Origin: an uncultured Peptoniphilus sp.
Lineage (GTDB): Bacteria > Bacillota > Clostridia > Tissierellales > Peptoniphilaceae
Reading direction: 5' to 3'
NCBI RefSeq assembly: GCF_946222045.1
Contig: NZ_CAMILN010000044.1
Coordinates: 1 to 13,131, forward strand
DNA length: 13,131 nt
Part shown: piece by piece, positions 7,132-13,131 of the stretch
How the letters are laid out: every line of letters begins with the position of its first letter
How positions within the stretch are numbered: the stretch's first letter is position 1
Translations under genes and position numbers: made by a program
Notes under the pieces: model-generated
What the model was told of the DNA's origin: nothing
Seen by the model: the letters and a program-made list of their open reading frames with translations, nothing else
Databases searched by the model: none

Positions 7132-7165
7132 AAAAAACTGGACGAGAATAAATATTTCTCATCCA
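7132..7165 (-). terminator. Strong minus-strand intrinsic terminator with no minus-strand gene adjacent
   Basis: On the minus strand TGGATGAGAA (7156-7165) pairs with TTCTCGTCCA (7139-7148) over ten positions, one of them U-G, around a 7-base loop. A G and a run of six T (7132-7137) follow. On the plus strand the same position is a C-A mismatch and the downstream T run is poor, so the terminator faces left. The nearest minus-strand gene is more than 1 kb upstream (stop at 8218). It therefore ends either a long read-through transcript of the nifS-thiI operon or an unannotated antisense RNA. Confidence 0.7.
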
Positions 7166-7245
7166 AGATATTTCTATTACTTGATAAGTTTCATGAATTA
7201 ATGAATTTTTAGGACTTAGTATATTTTTATAGTTAAAGTTTTTTG

Positions 7246-7445
7246 CTTCTTAATAATATTTTATGATTCCATAATCTTTTATGACTTCATAATATTTTAT
7301 GACTTCATAATATTTTATGACTTCATAATATTTTATTACTTCATAATTTTTTACTACTTTATAATTTTTTCTACTTCATAATTTTTTACTACTTCATAAC
7401 TTTTTACTACTTCATAATTTTTTTCTACTTTATAATTTTTTACCA
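7246..7445. repeat. Tandem array of about eleven 18-bp AT-rich units
   Basis: The consensus unit is CTTCATAATWTTTTAYKA. After a degenerate 21-base copy (7246-7266), units begin at 7267, 7285, 7303, 7321, 7339, 7357 (17 bases), 7374, 7392, 7410 and 7428. Units 7285 and 7303 are identical. The array splits into a left subtype ending ATGA and a right subtype ending ACTA. The left units contain the inverted repeat TCATAA-TATT-TTATGA. There are no unique spacers, so it is not a CRISPR array. It is non-coding in all frames and lies directly upstream of the acyltransferase promoter. It could be a slippage-prone variable-number repeat, an iteron-like protein-binding array or a source of small RNA. 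Confidence 0.85.
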
Positions 7446-7483
7446 AGTCAAAAACTTCATCTTACTTTCCTCTTCTCTATTTG

Positions 7484-7492
7484 TGTTATAAT
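7484..7492 (+). promoter_or_regulatory. Extended -10 promoter of the acyltransferase gene
   Basis: TGTTATAAT (TATAAT at 7487-7492 with the upstream TG) is a consensus extended -10 element. No good -35 box is present. The predicted start, near 7499, falls on the GAGGTG ribosome binding site (7499-7504), so the leader would be only about 11 bases. Confidence 0.6.
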
Positions 7493-7509
7493 TTTTCTGA
7501 GGTGTAAGA

Positions 7510-8217
7510 ATGGATACTATTAAGAAAAGATACAATGCCATAGATTTTTTGCGTGGCTTTACTATTATAAGCATGATAATTTATCATGGAATTTTTGATC
7601 TTAAAAATTTTTATGGATTTGATTTCAATCACAATTTTTATTACTTTCAGCAGTATATATGTATTTCCTTTATTTTGATTTCTGGTTACTCAACCCACTT
7701 TTCTAATAATTTCAAGAAGAAGTTTTTAATTTTATGTGGCCTTTCTCTCTTGATTACTCTTGGATCCTATATATTTTCTAAAGAAGATGCAATTTATTTT
7801 GGAATCATTCACTTCTTTGCAGGTGCTACTTTAGTTCACATGCTTATAAAAAATTACATAAAAAAAATAAATCCAAAGATTGGACTTATTATAAATACTA
7901 TTTTATTTGTAAGTCTAAAGAGAATATATTACGGAAGTATCTTCTTTGCAATGATCACTCCGCCCAAGGCCCTCTATGATCTAAACCTATTTATCCTTGG
8001 TCTCCCTAGCGAAAACTTTTCATCAGGTGACTACTTTCCTCTAATACCTTGGATATTTTTATTTTACATGGGCTACTTCCTCTTTGATTTTGTAAAATTT
8101 ACAAAAAAAGAAGCCTCCCACAATATTATCAATATCATGGGTAGGCATTCTCTTTTAATTTATTTCCTCCATCAAATTCTTTTGATTGGAATTTTTTCTC
8201 TAATCTTTGGCTTTTGA
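7510..8217 (+). CDS. DUF1624-type membrane acyltransferase (heparan-alpha-glucosaminide N-acetyltransferase-like)
   Basis: This is a 235-residue polytopic membrane protein with about seven hydrophobic segments. It opens with R7-x4-D12-FLRG, followed by MIIYHGIFDL around H26, the start motif of the DUF1624/HGSNAT-like catalytic family, which moves acyl groups across or at the membrane. Further family marks are FGIIHFFAGATL (97-108), DYFPLIPWIFLFYMGYFL (174-191) and GRHSLLIYFLHQ (211-222). The length is typical of the compact bacterial members. The acyl acceptor is unknown; cell-envelope sugars are plausible. The ATG has GAGGTG five bases upstream. It appears to be transcribed alone. Its stop codon is immediately next to that of the convergent TPM gene, leaving no room for a terminator between them. 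Confidence 0.85.
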   Translation: MDTIKKRYNAIDFLRGFTIISMIIYHGIFDLKNFYGFDFNHNFYYFQQYICISFILISGYSTHFSNNFKKKFLILCGLSLLITLGSYIFSKEDAIYFGIIHFFAGATLVHMLIKNYIKKINPKIGLIINTILFVSLKRIYYGSIFFAMITPPKALYDLNLFILGLPSENFSSGDYFPLIPWIFLFYMGYFLFDFVKFTKKEASHNIINIMGRHSLLIYFLHQILLIGIFSLIFGF

Positions 8218-9072
8218 TTAAATTCTTCCGCTGGCGCCACCGCCACCAGAGGAACCTCCTCCGCCGAAGCCTCCAAAGCCTCCGCCGCCAAAACCACCAG
8301 ATGATCCACCGAAACCACCTGATCCTCCGAAGCCACCATAGCCTCCAAAGGAACCTGGTCCCCAGAAAATCACTGGTCTTTGTCTTCTTCTCCTACTTCC
8401 TGGTCCACTTCCGCCACCAGGTCCTCCACCATTTTTATTTCTAAAAATTAAGAAAATTATAAAAATAATTATGATTAATCTTATAATGGGAACCAATGAT
8501 AGAAATAAATTATCGTCATAATCGTCCTCAGAATAATCAATGGCTTCTTGTGGCTCTCTCGCCACAATGTCAACTTCATATTCTCCCTCATATAATTTTA
8601 TAATTTGTGCATATCCTTCAAGGACTGCCTTTTCAAAGGGCCTGTCATTTTCATTTTCAGCAACAACATTTCCCATCGCCCTAATAATTCTCGATGCATA
8701 GGCATCGGGAACAAATCCCTCTGCCCCATAACCAGGTTCAATTTTTACAAATCTATTTTCATCATCAAGAAGGGCAACAAGTATCAAGACTCCATTGTCC
8801 TTGTCCTTATCACCAATTTTTATATCATTAAAAATCCTTGTGGCGTACTCTTCAAGGGAATAGCCTTCTAAGCTATTGACTATGACAACCCCTATCTCCC
8901 CACCTGTTTTCTTCTTAAGATCATAGGTAGTTTTGTTGAGATAGTCTATTGTTTCTTGGCTAAGGGTTTTTGTCTCATCATAAACATTATAGGACATTTG
9001 GTCCTTATCAAAGGCATAGACGTTAAAGACCAGTGTGAAGACAAATAAAATTGTAGCTAACAATTTTTTCAT
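8218..9072 (-). CDS. TPM-domain (YgcG-type) membrane protein with Gly-rich C terminus
   Basis: The protein has 284 residues when started at the ATG at 9072. It has a signal peptide ending at about VYA (18-20), a TPM domain (about 27-155; includes LKKKTGGEIGVVIVNSLEGY and a KIEPGYGAEGFVPD block), an acidic linker, a single membrane helix (about 189-210), an arginine cluster SRRRRQRP and then about 45 residues almost entirely Gly, Ser and Phe ending GASGRI. This matches YgcG-type proteins, which are often coupled to LemA; related TPM domains have reported phosphatase or assembly roles, but the role here is unknown. A GTG at 9081 is in frame but belongs to the AGGTGAT ribosome binding site. Gly codons make 8221-8361 locally GC-rich and repetitive, a consequence of composition rather than evidence of transfer. 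It is last in the operon. Confidence 0.9.
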   Translation of the reverse strand: MKKLLATILFVFTLVFNVYAFDKDQMSYNVYDETKTLSQETIDYLNKTTYDLKKKTGGEIGVVIVNSLEGYSLEEYATRIFNDIKIGDKDKDNGVLILVALLDDENRFVKIEPGYGAEGFVPDAYASRIIRAMGNVVAENENDRPFEKAVLEGYAQIIKLYEGEYEVDIVAREPQEAIDYSEDDYDDNLFLSLVPIIRLIIIIFIIFLIFRNKNGGGPGGGSGPGSRRRRQRPVIFWGPGSFGGYGGFGGSGGFGGSSGGFGGGGFGGFGGGGSSGGGGASGRI

Positions 9073-9076
9073 AGCT

Positions 9077-9083
9077 ATCACCT
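9077..9083 (-). promoter_or_regulatory. Ribosome binding site fixing the start of the TPM gene
   Basis: AGGTGAT on the minus strand lies four bases before the ATG at 9072 and overlaps the lemA stop codon. The GTG inside it would make a three-residue longer protein starting within its own ribosome binding site, which is unlikely. Confidence 0.75.
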
Positions 9084-9654
9084 AAAACTTAACTTCTGGT
9101 ACTTGATTGTCCTTTTCTGAAACCTCAAAATAATCTCTTGGTCCAAATCCTAAGATTTTTGCAATAATATTTGTAGGGAACCTTCTAACCTTTTGATTGT
9201 AAAGTTTAACTGTGTCGTTATATCTCATTCTTTCTGTGGCAATCCTATTTTCAGTTCCTTCAAGTTGTGCTTGTAGGTCTAAGAAGTTTTGGTTTGCCTT
9301 TAATTCTGGATAATTCTCCACAACAACATTAAGTCTTCCAATAGCTTCTGTCAAATTATCGTTGGCTTCAGCAAGTTCCTTAGGTGTAGATGCTTCAGAA
9401 ACTCCTGCACGAGCCTTAGTTATTTCTGTGAAAGTTTCCTTTTCGTGACCTGCGTATCCCTTAACAGTTTCTACTATATTTGGAATTAAGTCAGCACGTC
9501 TTTTTACTTGGTTTTGGACTTGTGCCCAAGCACCATTTACATCTTCATCTAGCTTAACTAGATTGTTCCATTGGCCACCGAAGAAAATTGCAATTACAAC
9601 AACTATGGCTATAATGGCAACTATTCCTACAGCGCCCTTATTTTTATTCTTCAT
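9082..9654 (-). CDS. lemA: LemA family protein
   Basis: This 190-residue membrane-anchored protein has one N-terminal helix (about 8-26) and a long helical domain outside it. The family core is plain: NNLVKLDEDVNGAWAQVQNQ (30-49), then KRRADLIPNIVETVKGYAGH (51-70), and in the second half ELKANQNFLDLQAQLEGTE and RFPTNIIAKILGF, all standard LemA signatures. LemA is widespread, often adjacent to a TPM/YgcG or HtpX gene, and its molecular role is unsettled. The ATG at 9654 lies inside the last codons of thiI (11-base overlap) and has AGGAGG six bases upstream, so translation is probably coupled to thiI. The TPM gene follows without a gap. Confidence 0.95.
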   Translation of the reverse strand: MKNKNKGAVGIVAIIAIVVVIAIFFGGQWNNLVKLDEDVNGAWAQVQNQVKRRADLIPNIVETVKGYAGHEKETFTEITKARAGVSEASTPKELAEANDNLTEAIGRLNVVVENYPELKANQNFLDLQAQLEGTENRIATERMRYNDTVKLYNQKVRRFPTNIIAKILGFGPRDYFEVSEKDNQVPEVKF

Positions 9655-10825
9655 CGCTTCCTCCTATTTTTTCAATTTTCATTTTGCCTATAGCTTCTTC
9701 AACAAGCTTCTCACAGTCAAGTGACTCTTCAGACTTTTCTATTCCCTCAATGCTTGGAGTCAAAAGTGGATGTTTTGGCAAGAATACTGTACAGCAATCT
9801 TCATAAGGAAGGATTGATGTTTCATAAGTATCAATATCCTTGGCAATATCAATTATATTTACCTTGTCCATGCCAATAAGGGGTCTAAAGACAATCTTGT
9901 CTGTTATAGCGTCAGTTACCTTGAGTCCGTCAATAGTTTGTGATGCAACTTGTCCCAGGTTTTCACCTGTTATAATGCAGTCATAACCATTGTCTCTTGC
10001 AATCTTATCTGCAACCCTCATCATAAACCTTCTTGATATAATAGTCATTTCGTCTTCAGGACAATTAATATTTATTTCCTTTTGTATATCCAAGATATTT
10101 ACTGAATAGAAAGTCAAGTCACCTGAGAAGTTTGAAATGTCTTCTGCAAGTTTTTTTACCTTTTCCTCTGCTCTTTCAGATGTGAAAGGATAAGAATGGA
10201 AGTGGAGGCAGTCCACAAGAACTCCTCTTTTTGCCATTAAAAATCCTGCAACTGGAGAGTCTATTCCTCCTGATAGGAGAAGAAGTCCCCTACCATTTGT
10301 TCCTGTTGGAAGTCCACCATGGGCCTTAATCTTATCTACATATATATAGGTATCCTTTTTCAAATCGCAGTAAACATAAAAGTCTGGATTGTGGACGTCA
10401 ACCTTGATGTCAAAGTTCTTTAAAACCATTCCACCAATTTTGGCAGAAATTTCCATGGAATTAAGTGGAAACTTCTTGTCTCCCCTATTTGTTTTTACTT
10501 TAAAAGTCTTGTATTCTGGATGGTCTTTTAAAGTTTCATCTACAATCTTTACAACTGCTTCTTCTATTGTCTCCCAATCTCTTTCCACTTGGTAAGTTGG
10601 GGCAATGTATACAATACCAAAGACGTGTTTTAGCCTGTTTATTAATTTTTCTTCATTGTCACTTGTGACTTCAACATAGATTTTTCCCATGTTATGATAA
10701 ATTTTTCCATGGTCAAGATTTCTTAGGTTTCTCTTAACAGATTTTATTAACTTTTCTATAAACCTATGTCTATTTTTCCCCTTGAGGATTACTTCCCCAA
10801 GAGAAAGTGCCATAATTTTTTTCAT
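9644..10825 (-). CDS. thiI: tRNA 4-thiouridine synthase / thiazole sulfurtransferase ThiI (without rhodanese domain)
   Basis: This 393-residue cytoplasmic enzyme adenylates U8 of tRNA and inserts sulfur to make 4-thiouridine; in many bacteria it also feeds sulfur to thiamine thiazole synthesis. It has an N-terminal ferredoxin-like region, a THUMP domain (about 60-165) and a PP-loop ATPase with SGGIDSP at 185-191. The TGENLGQVASQTIDGL segment (286-301) and YEDCC at 341-345 are family features, the latter matching the position of the conserved cysteine around E. coli C344. The E. coli enzyme is longer because of a C-terminal rhodanese domain, absent here as in Bacillus and relatives, where a dedicated cysteine desulfurase supplies the sulfur. 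That desulfurase gene lies eight bases upstream. The start has an AGGTGAT site. Confidence 0.96.
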   Translation of the reverse strand: MKKIMALSLGEVILKGKNRHRFIEKLIKSVKRNLRNLDHGKIYHNMGKIYVEVTSDNEEKLINRLKHVFGIVYIAPTYQVERDWETIEEAVVKIVDETLKDHPEYKTFKVKTNRGDKKFPLNSMEISAKIGGMVLKNFDIKVDVHNPDFYVYCDLKKDTYIYVDKIKAHGGLPTGTNGRGLLLLSGGIDSPVAGFLMAKRGVLVDCLHFHSYPFTSERAEEKVKKLAEDISNFSGDLTFYSVNILDIQKEININCPEDEMTIISRRFMMRVADKIARDNGYDCIITGENLGQVASQTIDGLKVTDAITDKIVFRPLIGMDKVNIIDIAKDIDTYETSILPYEDCCTVFLPKHPLLTPSIEGIEKSEESLDCEKLVEEAIGKMKIEKIGGSDEE

Positions 10826-10833
10826 TCAATCAC

Positions 10834-11979
10834 CTATCTCATTATTTTTCTTATTTCATCAACGTATTTTACTAATTTTTCTACAAAAATATCTATATCT
10901 TCTTTTGTAGTATCCTTTGAAGTACAAATTCTTATAGTTCCCTCAGCATACTTATCTGAAAGTCCAATTTGTTCAAGAGTTGTGGACTTATGAGTTCCAT
11001 TAGAAGTGCAGGCAGAGGCTGTTGAAATATAAATTTCATCTCCTTCTAGGTAGTGAAGAAGGACTTCTGCCCTAATATCCAATATAGAAAGAGATACAAT
11101 AAAATCTGTAGAATCTTCTGGCGTATTTATCTTATAATCTTTAAGATTTTCTTCTAACTTTTTAAGTAAATATTCTTTAATTTCTTTTGCATGGGCAAGT
11201 CTCTTGTCTAGATCTCTCTTTGTAAGTTCACAAGCCTTGCCAAAGCCAAGGATACCTGGCACATTTTCTGTTCCAGACCTAAGACCCTTTTCTTGACCTC
11301 CACCAATTACAAGACTATTTATATTTATATCCTTTCTCTTGTAAAGGGCGCCCATTCCCTTAGGGCCATAAATCTTGTGAGATGAAAAAGAAAAAGTATG
11401 GCAGCCAAGATTCTTAACATTGACAGGGATCTTTCCAACAGCTTGAACTCCATCAACGTGACAAAAGACATCTTTATTAATAGACTTGGCTATTTCAAAA
11501 ATTTCCTTGACCTTGTTAACAGTTCCAAGTTCATTGTGAACATAGATGAGAGATACTAGGATTGTGTCTTCATCCATGACTTCTTTAAATTTTTCTAAGT
11601 CAACGGCACCAGTTTTGTCTACATCAAGATAGACTACATCATAGCCCTTTTCCCTGTAGTGTTTAAATTGATCGTCAATAGATGCGTGTTCTATTGCAGA
11701 AGTAATTATCTTCTTACCCCTTCTCTTATTTTTTTCTATTGCACCATGAACAGCAATGTTGTTACTTTCAGTTCCACCTGATGTAAAATAAATTTCATCA
11801 GCCTGAGTCCCAATAAGGCTTGCTGCATTTTTTCTAGCTAATTCTATTTCCTTTTCAACCCTGTGACCAAAGCTGTGAAGTGACGATGGATTTGCAAAAT
11901 CATCAGTAAGTGCCTTCATCATTACTTCAACAACTTCCTTGTCTGGTTTTGTTGTTGCACAATTATCTAAATATATCAT
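10834..11979 (-). CDS. Cysteine desulfurase (NifS/IscS class I), sulfur donor to ThiI
   Basis: This 381-residue PLP enzyme turns cysteine into alanine and passes sulfur on as a persulfide. It contains YLDNCATTKP at the N terminus, TSGGTESNN (66-74), the PLP-stacking histidine H98, HVDGVQAVGK (174-183; D176 and Q179 contact PLP), the PLP lysine K202 in SFSSHKIYGPKG, RSGTENVPG (234-242) and the catalytic cysteine C324 in SACTSNG on the mobile loop. These features place it in the NifS/IscS group rather than the SufS group. Being directly upstream of a rhodanese-less thiI, it corresponds functionally to Bacillus NifZ, so its main job is probably tRNA thiolation. No iron-sulfur scaffold gene is visible nearby. 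The ATG at 11979 has AAGGAAG upstream. Confidence 0.95.
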   Translation of the reverse strand: MIYLDNCATTKPDKEVVEVMMKALTDDFANPSSLHSFGHRVEKEIELARKNAASLIGTQADEIYFTSGGTESNNIAVHGAIEKNKRRGKKIITSAIEHASIDDQFKHYREKGYDVVYLDVDKTGAVDLEKFKEVMDEDTILVSLIYVHNELGTVNKVKEIFEIAKSINKDVFCHVDGVQAVGKIPVNVKNLGCHTFSFSSHKIYGPKGMGALYKRKDININSLVIGGGQEKGLRSGTENVPGILGFGKACELTKRDLDKRLAHAKEIKEYLLKKLEENLKDYKINTPEDSTDFIVSLSILDIRAEVLLHYLEGDEIYISTASACTSNGTHKSTTLEQIGLSDKYAEGTIRICTSKDTTKEDIDIFVEKLVKYVDEIRKIMR

Positions 11980-12021
11980 ATAACTTCCTTCTATCTAATT
12001 ATAAGTTTCTACTAATTTTAT

Positions 12022-12030
12022 ATTATAACA
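12022..12030 (-). promoter_or_regulatory. Extended -10 promoter of the nifS-thiI-lemA-TPM operon
   Basis: On the minus strand TGTTATAAT includes a perfect TATAAT (12022-12027) with the upstream TG of an extended -10. The -35 position (AGAAAT) is poor. The predicted start is near 12015, giving a leader of about 36 bases. Downstream genes are spaced by at most eight bases or overlap, so this probably serves all four. Confidence 0.65.
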
Positions 12031-12071
12031 CGACTTCATAGGTGATTTCTAACCTCTGGGCCATTTATCCG

Positions 12072-12093
12072 AAATTTTATAATAATAAAATTT
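12072..12093. repeat. Perfect AT-only inverted repeat in the divergent promoter region
   Basis: AAATTTTAT (12072-12080) and ATAAAATTT (12085-12093) are perfect reverse complements around AATA, and more T follow. It covers the -35 position of the rightward promoter at 12100. It may be an operator for the divergent genes or a weak terminator; all-AT composition makes chance plausible. Confidence 0.45.
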
Positions 12094-12099
12094 TTTTAA

Positions 12100-12108
12100 T
12101 GTTATACT
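12100..12108 (+). promoter_or_regulatory. Extended -10 promoter of the RNase H-like gene
   Basis: TGTTATACT (TATACT at 12103-12108 with upstream TG) lies just ahead of the GTG start at 12124. No recognisable -35 box is present. The predicted start coincides with the GGTGAT ribosome binding site at 12115-12120, so the leader would be very short, as for the acyltransferase gene. Confidence 0.55.
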
Positions 12109-12123
12109 TAAATTGGTGATAAT

Positions 12124-13098
12124 GTGAAAGTTATAGAAAAAGAAATTTCTCCGCCAAATAGAAATTATATAAAAATAGAAACATCAGGACTCTCGAGAGA
12201 CTTGGACTCAATTATATCTATTGGTCTCGCTCTAAAGTCCTCTGACAAGATAAAATTTTATTATGTGGAAAGTTTTAAGGACGAGAGAATACTCTTAGAA
12301 GAAGTCCTTCCTATTATTGAAGGAAAAGAATTTATAACTTATTCTGGCAAGTCCTTTGACCTTAAATTTTTAAAAACAAAGTGTCAAATGTACTTCTCGA
12401 AAAATTTTGATTTTAAATTTATAGATCTTCAAGAAGTGACAAAGACTTACAACTTTATATTCAAACTTCCATCACATTCTAATAAGGTCTTGTTGGAAAA
12501 CTTTGTAGATTCTTTTGATTCATCAAGTGATTGGACCTACCAGGGAATTAAAATTAAATCTCTTTTTAAAAAATTTATAGAAGGTGATGAAGCTTCTATG
12601 GATAGGATCTTAGACTACTCCTTTGAAAACCTTAAGAACTTAATATTATTAGACCATAGTATAAGAAACATCTTAAAATCAAATCTGAGTTTTAAAATTT
12701 TAAATGATGAATTTATTTTAGAGAGCTTTGAACTCTTAGGCAATACCATAGAGTTAAGAGGAAAGACAAATTATTCAGAAGAATACTTTGTATCGAGAGG
12801 ACTTTATTCACTAGAAGTTTTTAATTCAATCGAAAATAAAAAAGACTATTTAGACCTTACAGGATATCCGAAAAGTTTCATTTTAAAAATCAATACAGAA
12901 GATGGCTTATATGATGAAGACAATAAATGTTTCTTCATTCTTAAGAAAGACCTTAATCTAAAATTAGAAAACAAAAGTGACTTAAAGAGTCCATCAAAAA
13001 TCTTAATTCTTTACTATAAGGACCATATATTTGAAAACCAAAAAGACTTGTGTGAGAAAATATTGAATTTAGAATTAAATAAAGATTTTGAATATTAG
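12124..13098 (+). CDS. YprB-type RNase H-like exonuclease homologue, probably catalytically impaired
   Basis: This 324-residue protein carries an RNase H-like (DEDD-type, YprB family) domain over about residues 10-180 and an unrecognised C-terminal part (190-324). The expected motif I, usually DIETTGL, reads KIETSGL: lysine 17 stands where the first metal-binding aspartate is expected, while E19 is kept. Motif II is present as TYSGKSFDLKFL (D79), and DL at 101-102 is also kept. The final motif, usually ending in Asp as in HNxxD, reads YSFEN, with N169 in place of Asp. Two of the four acidic ligands therefore appear lost. The start is GTG with GGTGAT upstream; an overlapping ATG at 12122 is out of frame and meets a stop at once. 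It is transcribed divergently from the cysteine desulfurase. The family is fairly sure; loss of activity is inferred. Confidence 0.75.
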   Translation: MKVIEKEISPPNRNYIKIETSGLSRDLDSIISIGLALKSSDKIKFYYVESFKDERILLEEVLPIIEGKEFITYSGKSFDLKFLKTKCQMYFSKNFDFKFIDLQEVTKTYNFIFKLPSHSNKVLLENFVDSFDSSSDWTYQGIKIKSLFKKFIEGDEASMDRILDYSFENLKNLILLDHSIRNILKSNLSFKILNDEFILESFELLGNTIELRGKTNYSEEYFVSRGLYSLEVFNSIENKKDYLDLTGYPKSFILKINTEDGLYDEDNKCFFILKKDLNLKLENKSDLKSPSKILILYYKDHIFENQKDLCEKILNLELNKDFEY

Positions 13099-13131
13099 AT
13101 ATAGATTCTTTAGCTCTTTTTTAATAAATAT

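Noticed and set aside
7246..7445. Repeat array considered as a CRISPR
   Set aside because: The 18-bp units are directly contiguous, with no unique spacers, and no cas gene is present in the window.
8221..8361. Locally GC-rich stretch suspected of horizontal transfer
   Set aside because: The composition follows from the Gly-rich C terminus typical of TPM/YgcG proteins; codon use on either side is unchanged.
8214..8444. Plus-strand open frame rich in Arg and His opposite the Gly-rich end of the TPM gene
   Set aside because: It is the antisense reading of repetitive Gly codons, has no ribosome binding site and resembles no protein family.

Overview
The window is AT-rich DNA from a low-GC Gram-positive anaerobe. 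Strong AGGAGG and AGGTGAT ribosome binding sites, lipobox-type substrate-binding proteins, a ThiI without a rhodanese domain paired with its own cysteine desulfurase, and an XRE-cupin/potABCD cluster all point to Firmicutes. Protein style and gene order suggest the Tissierellia/Peptoniphilaceae (Anaerococcus, Peptoniphilus, Finegoldia type), but this is a judgement from general resemblance, not a database match.

Layout. Bases 1-54 look like the outer end of an IS3-family (IS150-like) insertion sequence that continues off the left edge. Next, on the minus strand, come a BMP/PnrA-type nucleoside-binding lipoprotein (86-1174) with a near-consensus promoter, a 250-base AT-rich spacer holding an inverted repeat and a terminator, and an unrecognised five-helix membrane protein (1467-2495). 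Bases 2579-6832 are a complete polyamine uptake operon read leftwards: an XRE-cupin regulator, then potA, potB, potC and potD, all overlapping or nearly so. A consensus promoter (TTGACT-N17-TATACT) lies upstream, with a 10-bp palindrome in its spacer that could be the regulator's own operator.

Bases 6857-7509 are the least ordinary part. They hold an unlisted 27-residue single-helix peptide gene with an excellent ribosome binding site (7040-7123), a strong intrinsic terminator facing the other way (7132-7165), and about eleven tandem copies of an 18-bp AT-rich unit (7246-7445). A DUF1624-type membrane acyltransferase follows on the plus strand (7510-8217). Its stop codon directly abuts the stop codon of the convergent gene, with no base between.

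Bases 8218-11979 form a tightly packed minus-strand operon: cysteine desulfurase, thiI (tRNA 4-thiouridine and thiazole sulfur transfer), lemA, and a TPM-domain Gly-rich membrane protein. The first two make a sulfur-relay pair and the last two are a commonly linked envelope pair of unclear function. Divergent from this operon, at 12124-13098, is a YprB-type RNase H-like exonuclease homologue that seems to have lost two of its acidic catalytic residues.

Most of the window is ordinary housekeeping and transport. The items most worth follow-up are the small peptide with the opposing terminator and repeat array, the apparently inactivated exonuclease homologue, and the IS end just downstream of the BMP gene.
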